From contig NZ_BAAAXG010000026.1 of the NCBI RefSeq assembly GCF_039535475.1, positions 1,860,001 through 1,924,000 of the forward strand: 64,000 nt of DNA, given 5' to 3'. The stretch comes from Streptomyces showdoensis (lineage in GTDB: Bacteria > Actinomycetota > Actinomycetes > Streptomycetales > Streptomycetaceae). The notes under the pieces were generated by a model. It was not told the origin of the DNA. It searched no databases and saw only the letters and a list, made by a program, of their open reading frames with translations. The position numbers and the translations under genes are program-made. How positions within the stretch are numbered: position 1 is the stretch's first letter; each line of letters starts with the position of its first letter. Positions 34,793-42,787 of this stretch are shown one piece after another.

Positions 34793-36076
34793 GTGCCCGC
34801 ACTTGTGCTGCTCGGTGCTCAGTGGGGTGACGAGGGCAAGGGAAAGGCCACCGACCTCCTCGGTGGATCCGTTGACTATGTGGTGCGCTACCAGGGCGGC
34901 AACAACGCCGGCCACACGGTCGTCGTAGGCGACCAGAAGTACGCGCTGCATCTTCTCCCTTCCGGAATCCTCTCCCCGGGGTGCACCCCGGTGATCGGAA
35001 ACGGTGTCGTCGTCGACCCGGCGGTCCTGCTCTCCGAGCTGAGCGGACTCAACGAGCGCGGCGTCGACACGTCGAAGCTCCTGATCAGCGGCAACGCCCA
35101 CCTGATCACGCCGTACAACGTCACCCTCGACAAGGTGACGGAACGGTTCCTCGGCAAGCGCAAGATCGGCACCACCGGGCGCGGCATCGGCCCGACCTAC
35201 GCCGACAAGATCAACCGCGTCGGCATCCGGGTCCAGGACCTGTACGACGAGTCGATCCTCACCCAGAAGGTCGAGGCGGCGCTGGAGGGCAAGAACCAGC
35301 TGCTCGCCAAGCTCTACAACCGCCGCGCGATCGACGCCGCCCAGATCGTCGAGGAGATGCTCCAGTACGCGGAGCAGATCAAGCCGTTCGTCGCGGACAC
35401 CACGCTGATCCTGAACAACGCGCTCGACGACGACAAGGTCGTGCTCTTCGAGGGCGGCCAGGGCACCCTGCTCGACGTCGACCACGGCACGTACCCCTTC
35501 GTCACCTCCTCGAACCCGACCGCCGGCGGTGCCTGCACGGGTGCGGGCGTGGGCCCGACGAAGATCAGCCGCGTCATCGGCATCCTCAAGGCGTACACGA
35601 CCCGCGTCGGCGCCGGCCCGTTCCCGACCGAGCTCTTCGACGCGGACGGCGAGGCCCTGCGGCGCATCGGCGGCGAGCGCGGTGTGACCACCGGCCGTGA
35701 CCGTCGCTGCGGCTGGTTCGACGCGGTCATCGCCCGCTACGCGACCCGTGTCAACGGCCTGACCGACTTCTTCCTCACCAAGCTCGACGTGCTGACCGGC
35801 TGGGAGCAGATCCCGGTCTGCGTCGCGTACGAGATCGACGGCAAGCGCGTCGAGGAGCTGCCCTACTCGCAGACCGACTTCCACCACGCGAAGCCGATCT
35901 ACGAGATGCTGCCGGGCTGGTCCGAGGACATCACCAAGGCCAAGACCTTCGGCGACCTGCCGAAGAACGCGCAGGCGTACGTGAAGGCGCTGGAGGAGAT
36001 GTCCGGCGCCCCGATCTCCGCGATCGGCGTGGGCCCGGGCCGCACCGAGACGATCGAGATCAACTCGTTCCTCTAG
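34793..36076 (+). CDS. purA: Adenylosuccinate synthetase
   Basis: 427 residues. It converts IMP and aspartate to adenylosuccinate using GTP, the committed step to AMP. Conserved elements are [18 protein letters not shown] (phosphate loop with catalytic Asp), [10 protein letters not shown] (catalytic His), [68 protein letters not shown] and the GTP guanine site [18 protein letters not shown] 34793 directly abuts a hairpin that masks the ribosome site. A strong terminator hairpin follows at 36112. Confidence 0.97.
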   Translation: MPALVLLGAQWGDEGKGKATDLLGGSVDYVVRYQGGNNAGHTVVVGDQKYALHLLPSGILSPGCTPVIGNGVVVDPAVLLSELSGLNERGVDTSKLLISGNAHLITPYNVTLDKVTERFLGKRKIGTTGRGIGPTYADKINRVGIRVQDLYDESILTQKVEAALEGKNQLLAKLYNRRAIDAAQIVEEMLQYAEQIKPFVADTTLILNNALDDDKVVLFEGGQGTLLDVDHGTYPFVTSSNPTAGGACTGAGVGPTKISRVIGILKAYTTRVGAGPFPTELFDADGEALRRIGGERGVTTGRDRRCGWFDAVIARYATRVNGLTDFFLTKLDVLTGWEQIPVCVAYEIDGKRVEELPYSQTDFHHAKPIYEMLPGWSEDITKAKTFGDLPKNAQAYVKALEEMSGAPISAIGVGPGRTETIEINSFL

Positions 36077-36111
36077 GCCCATCCGGGTCCTCCGGGGCCT
36101 CCAGGCATGAC

Positions 36112-36147
36112 GGAAGGGCCCGCACCCCGAGGGGTGCGGGCCCTTTC
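36112..36147 (+). terminator. Intrinsic terminator of purA
   Basis: AAGGGCCCGCACCCC (36114-36128) pairs with GGGGTGCGGGCCCTT (36131-36145), a perfect 15-bp inverted repeat with A/T flanks, about 37 bases after the purA stop. Confidence 0.88.
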
Positions 36148-36220
36148 CCCTGCCCTGCCCTGCCCTGCCCTGCCCTGCCCTGCCCTGGCCCGGCCTGGCC
36201 CGGCCTGGCCCGGCCTGCTC
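36147..36220. repeat. 5-bp and 10-bp tandem repeats between purA and the SDR gene
   Basis: CCCTG-type pentamers run about eight times (36147-36187), then GGCCCGGCCT decamers repeat three times (36187-36215). It lies between convergent genes, immediately after the purA terminator. Confidence 0.9.
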
Positions 36221-36245
36221 CGCTCTGTCCCGCGTCGCCGTGCCC

Positions 36246-37076
36246 CTACGCGTCGAAGCCCGTCTCCCGCCCGACCTTCTCCCAGGCCGCCAGGTCCCCC
36301 CGCACCTGCTCCAGGTGCGCGTGGATCGCGTCGATCGCGTCGGGGCCGAGCGCGAGCCGCAGCGGCGGCTCCTCGGCGGCCAGGGCGGCCAGGACCGCGG
36401 CGGCGGCCTTCGCCGGGTCGCCGGCCTGCCCGCCGTCGCCGCCCTCGACGAAGGCGCGGGTGGCGCCGACCGTGTCGGCGTAGTCGGCGACGGTGTCCGT
36501 GCTGAGGCTGCCGTTGCCGAAGAGGGAGGTCCGGAAGGCGCCCGGCTCCACGATCAGGACCCGGATGCCCAGCGGGTTCACCTCGGCGGCCAGCGCCTCC
36601 GACAGGCCCTCCAGGGCGAACTTGGTCGCGCTGTAGGCGCCGAATCCGGCCATCGACATCTGCCCGCCGACGCTGCTGAGCTGCACGATCGCGCCGGAGC
36701 GGCGGGCCCGCATGTACGGCAGGACGGCCCGGGTCAGCGCGGCGGGCCCGAAGACGTGCACGTCGAAGAGCGAGCGCAGCTCCGCGTCGTCCGTCTCCTC
36801 GACCGAGCCGACGTGGGTCCGGCCCGCGTTGTTGACCAGGACGTCGATGCGCCCGTGCCGCTCGGCGACCCCGCGGACCACCCGCTCGACGGCCGCGTGG
36901 TCGGTGACGTCCAGGGCGACCGCCTCGACCTGGTCGGGGTGGGCGGCGACCAGGTCGTCCAGGGTGCCCGTACGGCGGGCGGCGGCGACCACGACGTCGC
37001 CGGCGCCGACCGCGGCCTCGGCGAAGGCGCGCCCGAAGCCGCTGTTCGCCCCGGTGACCAACCAGACCCTGCTCAT
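36246..37076 (-). CDS. Short-chain dehydrogenase/reductase
   Basis: 276 residues from ATG 37076. This is a classical SDR with the NAD(P) loop TGANSGFGRAFAEA, NNAGRTH, a catalytic Ser in VQLSSVGGQMS and YSATKFALEG with the Tyr and Lys. The C-terminal part (EPGAFRTSLFGNGSLS) covers the substrate lid. The family size and motif set match the oxidoreductases often named as being like 3-oxoacyl-ACP reductase or retinol dehydrogenase; the substrate is unknown. The divergent LysR gene 93 bases away is its likely regulator. Confidence 0.92.
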   Translation of the reverse strand: MSRVWLVTGANSGFGRAFAEAAVGAGDVVVAAARRTGTLDDLVAAHPDQVEAVALDVTDHAAVERVVRGVAERHGRIDVLVNNAGRTHVGSVEETDDAELRSLFDVHVFGPAALTRAVLPYMRARRSGAIVQLSSVGGQMSMAGFGAYSATKFALEGLSEALAAEVNPLGIRVLIVEPGAFRTSLFGNGSLSTDTVADYADTVGATRAFVEGGDGGQAGDPAKAAAAVLAALAAEEPPLRLALGPDAIDAIHAHLEQVRGDLAAWEKVGRETGFDA

Positions 37077-37169
37077 GGTGTTCCGTTCCCCTCGTCGTCC
37101 GAACTCTGTCAACAAGACTGCGGGCAAAGGGCGTTGCCCGTCCAAGATCCTTCGTGATAGCCAGGGGGC

Positions 37170-38081
37170 ATGACGACGCTCGACGTGCACGGCCGGGACC
37201 TGCGCTACTTCGTCGCCGTGGCCGAGGAGCTCCACTTCACCCGCGCCGCCGAACGGCTCTACGTCTCCCAGCCCGCGCTCAGCAAGCAGATCCGGGCCCT
37301 GGAACGGCAGCTCGGCACCGCCCTGTTCGACCGCGACCGGCGCACCGTCCGGCTCACCGGCGCCGGTACGGCCCTGCTGCCGCACGCCCGGGCGGTGCTC
37401 GCGGCCTGGACGGAGGGGGAGGCGGCGCTGCGGGAGGCCCTGGCGGCCCGGCGGTCCACGCTCGTCATCGGCATGTCCACCAGCCCCGGCCGGGGCGGCC
37501 TGCTCCCGGCGATCCGCTCCCGCTTCACCGAACGGCACCCCGAGGCCCGGCTGCGGCTGCGCCAGGTGGGCTGGGAGGATCCCACGGCCGGGCTCGCCGA
37601 CGGCACCAGCGACGTGGCCTTCGTCTGGCTGCCGCTCGCCGACGCCGAGCGCTACCGCTGGGTCGTCGTCGCCACCGAACCCCGCCTGCTCGCCCTCCCC
37701 GAGACCCACCCGCTCGCCGCCCGCGACCGCGTCCCCTTCGCCGCCCTCCTCGACGAGCCCTTCCTCGCGCTCCCCGAGGGCAGCCCCGAACTGCGCGACC
37801 ACTGGCTCGCCGTGGACGCCCGCGGCGGCCGCCCGCCCAGGATCGGCGCCGAGATCGCCTCCACCGACGAGACGTACGAGGCCCTGGTCGACGGCCTCGG
37901 CGTCTGCCTGGTCGCCGCGGGCAACGCGCCCCTGCTCACCCGCGGCGGCGTCGTCACCCGCCCCGTCGACGGCATCGCGGAATGCCGCTTCGCCCTCGCC
38001 TGGCGCGCCGACGACCCCCGCCGGGCCGTCCACGACTACGCCCGCGCGGCGACCGCGGCGGCGGCGGCGCCGGCCTCGTAG
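37170..38081 (+). CDS. LysR-family transcriptional regulator
   Basis: 303 residues. The N-terminal winged helix-turn-helix is RDLRYFVAVAEELHFTRAAE, then RLYVSQPALSKQIRALERQL, then GTALFDRDRRTVRLTGAG. The effector domain (about 90-300) has two periplasmic-binding-like lobes (LVIGMSTSPGRGGLLPAIRS). It is divergent from the SDR gene, the standard LysR arrangement, so it probably activates or represses that oxidoreductase. Its stop is three bases from the stop of the convergent kinase gene. Confidence 0.94.
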   Translation: MTTLDVHGRDLRYFVAVAEELHFTRAAERLYVSQPALSKQIRALERQLGTALFDRDRRTVRLTGAGTALLPHARAVLAAWTEGEAALREALAARRSTLVIGMSTSPGRGGLLPAIRSRFTERHPEARLRLRQVGWEDPTAGLADGTSDVAFVWLPLADAERYRWVVVATEPRLLALPETHPLAARDRVPFAALLDEPFLALPEGSPELRDHWLAVDARGGRPPRIGAEIASTDETYEALVDGLGVCLVAAGNAPLLTRGGVVTRPVDGIAECRFALAWRADDPRRAVHDYARAATAAAAAPAS

Positions 38082-38084
38082 CCC

Positions 38085-39939
38085 CTACCCCCGCTGGTAC
38101 TCCCCCGGCTCCCCGTCCGCGGACATCCCGTAGACCAGGAGCCGGTCCTTGCCCTGGTAGCGGACGATGCGCAGGTTGGTGGAGCCGTCCTCGACGCAGT
38201 CCGGGTCCCAGCTGTCCGGGTCGCGGGTCTGGGGGCCGACGACGAGGAGGGGGCCCGCGGCGGCGACGAGGGCCGTGGCGGTGCAGTGGACGTTCTCGGA
38301 GGTGTTGTCGCCGTTGGAGTCGGTGCGCGGGTACGACTGCTCGACGCGGACCAGGGGGGCGCCGACCGGGCCCTGGGAGACGGTCAGGCGGTTGACCCAG
38401 CGGTCGGGCTCCGGGGGCGCCACCCCGCCGAGCGGCACCTGGTTCCAGGTGCCGAGCAGCGCGGCCGGGACGACGGCCGCGCCGGTCCTGGCGCGCTGGA
38501 ACGTGCTCTTGGCGACGCCCGAGCTCCACTCGACGACGTCGTTGGCGCGCAGCCGCAGCGTCTGGCGGGCGGCCGGCGTGCAGCGCTGGGCCGGGACGCT
38601 CGCGGTGATCTCGGCCTCGCCCAGGACGAGTTCGGAATCGGTGGCGGAGAGCAGCACGGCGCGGCCGATGCACAGCCGCTCCCCGGTGACATGGGTGTAG
38701 ACGGCGGTCCTGCTGCCCGCCGCGCCCTGGCCGATCTCGATCCGGCTGGTCTCGTACGGGGCGTCCGCGGCGCCCCGCAGGACGCCCTCCCAGGCCCCGA
38801 GGAACGCGGCCGGGACGATCCCGGCGGGCCGCGCGGAGGCGGAGCTCCCCGTGCCGCGCCCCTTGCCGTCCGGGCCGCCGGTCCCGCCGCCCGTCCCCTG
38901 CCAGGCGAGGTATCCGAGGGCGGCGGCCCCCCGCGACGGCGAGGGCGGTGAGGGCGGCGGTCAGGCCCCGGCGGCGGCGCCGGGGGGTCGGGGCGGTGGG
39001 GGCGGGGTCCGGCGCGGCGGCCGGCTCGCGCGGGGGCGCGGTGGTGGCTTCCGCCTCCGTCTCCAGGAGCTGCGCCGCGTGCCGGCCGAGCCGGGCCAGC
39101 AGGTCGGCGGGCAGCCAGGGCTCGGTGACCTGGAGGGTGTCGACGAGCTCGGTCGCGGAGGGCCGCCTGGCGGGGTCCTTGGCGAGGCACGCCCGGATGA
39201 GCCCGCTGAGCTCGGGCGCCAGGTCCGTCAGGTCGGGCTCGTCGTGCGCGATGCGGAACATGGTGGCGTGCACGCCGCTGTCGGTCCCGCCGAACGGGGT
39301 GCGCCCGGTCGCCGCGTACGCGAGGACGGAGCCGAGGCAGAAGACGTCGGAGGCGGGCGTCAGCTTCTCGCCCCGCACCTGTTCGGGGGACATGAAGCCG
39401 GGCGAGCCGACGACGGCGCCGGTGCTGGTCAGGCCGCCGTCCGTGACGGTGTCCACGGCGCGGGCGATGCCGAAGTCGATGATCTTCGGTCCGTCGACGG
39501 TCAGCAGGACGTTCGAGGGCTTCAGGTCGCGGTGGACGAGCCCCGCGGCGTGCACGTGGACGAGGGCGCGGGCCAGCCCGGAGGCGAGGGTGCGGACGCT
39601 GTCGGACGGCAGCGGGCCGTAGTCGTCGCCGACGACGGTCCGCAGCGAGGGCCCCGGCACGTATCCGACGGCGACCCAGGGCAGTTCGGCCCCGGTGTCG
39701 GAGCCGAGCACGGGCGCGGTCCCGGTGCCGCCGACCCGTTCCAGGGCGGCGACCTCGCGGGCGAAGCGGCGCCGGAACTCGTCCTGGGCGGCCAGCTCCG
39801 CGTGCACGACCTTCACGGCGACCGTGCGTCCGCCCGCCGAGCGGGCCAGGAACACCCGGCCCATGCCGCCCACGCCGAGCCGGCCGATCAGCCGGAACGG
39901 GCCTATGGTGACCGGGTCTTCCGCGTTCAAGGGATCCAC
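38085..39939 (-). pseudogene. Ser/Thr protein kinase (PknB type), frameshifted between kinase and C-terminal domain
   Basis: From GTG 39939 the frame encodes a complete kinase domain (about 10-270): GRLGVGGMGRVFLA glycine loop, VAVKVV lysine, HRDLKPSNVLL catalytic loop, DFGIA and SPGFMSPEQVRG activation segment. After a Pro/Arg linker it enters a membrane helix (LTALAVAG...), then runs out of phase at a run of six C bases (38927-38932). Reading on in the +1 frame restores AAALGYLAWQG and an extracellular part with two similar modules (PAAFLGAWEGVL and PAALLGTWNQVP), ending at 38085. In the unshifted frame the sequence becomes Arg/Pro-rich nonsense running into the LysR gene. One base too many in the run explains everything; sequencing error, real mutation and slippage are all possible. 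A kinase fragment would still be made. Confidence 0.85.
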
Positions 39940-40041
39940 GTCGACAGAGAATGCCAGACGGGAGGGCGGACGGGGGCCGTCCGGGGACCCGGCCGGGGGG
40001 CGAACGGGACCCCGACCGGGGGCCGATCGGGGTCCCCCGGC

Positions 40042-41532
40042 TCACCCCTCGCCGCAGATCTTCAGCCCCTTGGGGGTGGCGCACGGCAGGTGCCCGTGGG
40101 TGCTGATGACGCTCTGCCCGCCGCCCCTGCTGAGGAAGGTGAGGAAGCTGGAGGTCAGCGAGTCGGCGGGTGGCACGCCCCAGGTGTAGGCGTACTCGAT
40201 CTCCCGGTACGGGTAGGGCGAGGAGCCGATCTCGTCCACGTTCGGGTGGCGCCCGTCGATGGCGATCCGGTGCAGCCCCTTCAGTCCGCTGCCGGAGCGC
40301 AGTTCGGTGTAGCCGATGGCGCCCGGGAGCGCGGCGACGGTGGCGAGGACCTGGTCGGTGCTGTCGAGTTCGCAGCGCACCACCGTGGCCTCGGTGTCGT
40401 CCTTGTGGGTGCAGTCGCGGGAGGAGTTGGCGGGCTCGTTGCGGCCCAGGACGCGCCGCTGGAAGACCTCGCGGGTGCCGGAGTTGGCGTCGCGGCTGAC
40501 CAGCCGGACGGCGAGGTCGGGGCCGCCGAGCTGGCTCCAGTTGACGACGTCGCCGCGGTAGATCCGCCGTACCGCGTCGAGCGACAGGTCGCGTACGGGC
40601 ACGTCGTCGTTGAGGACGAGGGTGAAGAGGGAGACGGCGACCATGTTCTCCCGCAGCTGCGGGTAGCCGTCGGGCTTGCGCCCGTCGGAGAGCGCGATGA
40701 GGGACGGGGCCGTCTTCCCGGCCTCGGCGCCCCGCTCGGCGAGCTCCCGGATGCCGGCGGTGGAGCCGTGCACGTCGACGAGGACGGTGGCGTCCTCGCA
40801 GTCCTCCTCGTACTGCCGGGCCAGGTCGCGCAGGACGGGCGCGAAGGCGGTGGAGCCGGTGACGGTGAGGGTGCCGTGGGCGCAGCCCATGGGCGGCGGG
40901 GCGTCGTCGCGGATCACGATGATCGTGGCGAGGACCATGACGCAGGCGGTGAGGACGACGGTGACGGCCCGGGCGGCCCGGCTGAAGGTGGGCGGGGTGT
41001 CGTCCAGGGTCGTGCTGTGGTTGGTGTGGATGTCGCCGTCGCGGATGCCGCCGGAGATGGTGACGGGGGTGTCGACGGGCCCGCCGGTGAGCAGGGCGAG
41101 CAGCTTGAAGTACTGGCCCCGGTTGAGCGGCACCTTGGGGAGCCGGACCTGGCTGCCGCCGTGGCTCAGGGCGGCGCCGGTGAAGGGCGCCTCGGTCGCG
41201 GCGACGGCCCGTACCCGCCGGGGGCCGAACTCCACGGTCAGCCCGTGTTCCTCCAGCTGGTAGTCCTCCCGGCCGATGGAGACGGCGCCGTCGTTCTCGA
41301 TCCGCAGCAGCACGAGGGTGGCGTCCGCCATGTCCGGCTGGCCGTGGAAGAGACCCACGTCGGGGTTGTCCCGCTCACCCACGGGAGTGTCCAGTTGCAC
41401 GCGGTAGCCGATCCGCTTGCGCCGCGGCACGCGGCGCTCGATGACGAGCACGCCGAAGGTCACCACGACGCCGAGCAGCGCGGTGACGACGGCGATGACG
41501 TTCTCGGGGCTGACCCAGTCCACGGCCGCCAC
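40042..41532 (-). CDS. Membrane-anchored PstS-like substrate-binding protein
   Basis: 496 residues from GTG 41532; GTG 41523 is equally possible. A first membrane helix (NVIAVVTALLGVVVTFGVLV) is followed by a ~170-residue soluble part, then a second helix (AVTVVLTACVMVLATIIVI) and a phosphate-binding-protein-like domain (about 235-490). That domain has GTLTVTGSTAFAPVLRDLAR, VDVHGSTAGIREL, YRGDVVNWSQLGG, SRDANSGTREVFQRRVLG and GAIGYTELRSG, all typical of PstS. There is no lipobox and no transporter genes, so it probably senses rather than transports. It lies beside a Ser/Thr kinase gene on the same strand. Confidence 0.82.
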   Translation of the reverse strand: MAAVDWVSPENVIAVVTALLGVVVTFGVLVIERRVPRRKRIGYRVQLDTPVGERDNPDVGLFHGQPDMADATLVLLRIENDGAVSIGREDYQLEEHGLTVEFGPRRVRAVAATEAPFTGAALSHGGSQVRLPKVPLNRGQYFKLLALLTGGPVDTPVTISGGIRDGDIHTNHSTTLDDTPPTFSRAARAVTVVLTACVMVLATIIVIRDDAPPPMGCAHGTLTVTGSTAFAPVLRDLARQYEEDCEDATVLVDVHGSTAGIRELAERGAEAGKTAPSLIALSDGRKPDGYPQLRENMVAVSLFTLVLNDDVPVRDLSLDAVRRIYRGDVVNWSQLGGPDLAVRLVSRDANSGTREVFQRRVLGRNEPANSSRDCTHKDDTEATVVRCELDSTDQVLATVAALPGAIGYTELRSGSGLKGLHRIAIDGRHPNVDEIGSSPYPYREIEYAYTWGVPPADSLTSSFLTFLSRGGGQSVISTHGHLPCATPKGLKICGEG

Positions 41533-41697
41533 GGTACGGACGTACGTGCGACCGGGTCCGGGACCTGGTCCGCCCGCCACCCGGCGTTCGTCCTTCCGTC
41601 ACCTGCCGGGGCCGCCGTCCGGGCCCACACCTGTTGCCGGGGCTGCCGGGCGTGGGTGTAATGGCCACGAGGGGGCTGCCGCAGGAGGAGAGACCCC

Positions 41698-42651
41698 ATG
41701 CGTGTCGTCGAAGTGACCGCCTACGGCGGACCCGAGGTCCTGAGCATGGCCCGTCGCCCGGAACCCGAGGCCGGGGACGTGCCGGGAAAGGTGCGGGTCC
41801 GGCTGAAGGCGGCCGGTGTGACCGTGGCGGACCTGAGGATCAGGGCGGGCCGGTACGTCGACGCGATCGGCGGGCTGCGGCCCCCCTTCGTCCTCGGCAC
41901 GGACTTCGCGGGCCGGCTCCTCGACCCGGCGCCCGGTCCGACGGGCACCCTGGAGGCGGGCACCCGGGTGGCGGGCTTCATGCCCTGGTTCGACGAGCTG
42001 ACCGGCGAGGGCACCTACGCGGAGGTCGTCCGCGTGGACCCGGCGTGGCTGGCCCCCATCCCCGAGGACGTGGACTTCACGGCCGCCGCCTCGGTCCCGC
42101 TGGCCGCGATCACCGCCCGCCAGGGCCTCGCGAAGCTGGACCTCCCGGAGGGCTCGACCCTGCTGGTCACGGGCGCCAGCGGCGTCGTGGGCCGCTTCGC
42201 CGTCCAGCTGGCGGCGGCGGCCGGGCTGCGGGTGACGGGCGTCTCCTACGAGGGCGACGAGAGCGAGCTGAAGGTGCTCGGCGCCGAGCACGTCGTGCCG
42301 CGCGGGGAACCGGCCAAGGTCCTCGCGGACGTCCTGGCCCACGCCCCGGAACGCTTCGACGGCGTCTTCGACGGCGCCCTCATCGGCACCCCGGTGCTGG
42401 CCGCCCTGAAGGACGGCGGCCGCTTCGTCTCCCTGGCCCCGGACCGCACCCCGACGGCCGAACGCGACATCGAGGTCCACACGGTCGTGGGCCGCCCCGA
42501 CGCGGCCGCCCTGGCCGGGATCCTGGAACAGGTCTCGGCCCGCGAGCTCATCACCCGGGTGGCGGACGTGATGCCCCTGGAGGAGGCGGCCGAGGCCCAC
42601 AAGCGGGCGGAGTCGGGGCACCGGCCGGGGCGGATCGTCCTGATGATCTGA
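41698..42651 (+). CDS. Zinc-independent quinone oxidoreductase (MDR family)
   Basis: 317 residues. Medium-chain reductase of the QOR type: MRVVEVTAYGGPEVLSMARR, VTVADLRIRAGRY, LGTDFAGRLLD, and the NADPH loop LLVTGASGVVGRFAVQLAAA, followed by MPLEEAAEAHKRAESGHRPG. The catalytic and structural zinc cysteines of alcohol dehydrogenases are absent. It would reduce quinones or enones with NADPH. ATG 41698 has AGGAGGAG eight bases upstream. It converges on the large secreted protein gene, separated by a repeat tract. Confidence 0.92.
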   Translation: MRVVEVTAYGGPEVLSMARRPEPEAGDVPGKVRVRLKAAGVTVADLRIRAGRYVDAIGGLRPPFVLGTDFAGRLLDPAPGPTGTLEAGTRVAGFMPWFDELTGEGTYAEVVRVDPAWLAPIPEDVDFTAAASVPLAAITARQGLAKLDLPEGSTLLVTGASGVVGRFAVQLAAAAGLRVTGVSYEGDESELKVLGAEHVVPRGEPAKVLADVLAHAPERFDGVFDGALIGTPVLAALKDGGRFVSLAPDRTPTAERDIEVHTVVGRPDAAALAGILEQVSARELITRVADVMPLEEAAEAHKRAESGHRPGRIVLMI

Positions 42652-42758
42652 TCTGATCTGACCTGACCTGACCTGACCTGACCTGACCCGACCTGGCTCG
42701 ACCTGGCTCGATCTCCCAGGTCTGGTCTGGTCCGGTCTGGTCCGGTCCGGTCGGACCC
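42647..42758. repeat. Pentamer tandem repeat forming an imperfect inverted repeat
   Basis: The left part (42647-42690) is made of TGATC then TGACC units, followed by GACCTGGCTC units. The right part (42718-42755) is made of GGTCT and GGTCC units, the reverse complement register of the left. The transcript could fold into a long imperfect hairpin between the two convergent genes. Confidence 0.85.
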
Positions 42759-42787
42759 GATCCGCCCCGACGGGTACCACGGGCGGG

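Noticed and set aside
36246..38033. 595-residue SDR with a long N-terminal extension
   Set aside because: The extension is the antisense of LysR; the SDR proper starts at ATG 37076 at the NAD-binding loop.
37954..38930. Extended 661-residue kinase reading frame
   Set aside because: After the C6 run it turns into Arg/Pro/Gly-rich shadow sequence and invades the LysR gene.
38920..38940. Programmed -1 frameshift at the G6 run of the kinase mRNA
   Set aside because: Reaching the downstream domain needs +1 (or loss of one base); slipping back one base gives the third frame, so classical -1 slippage cannot explain it.
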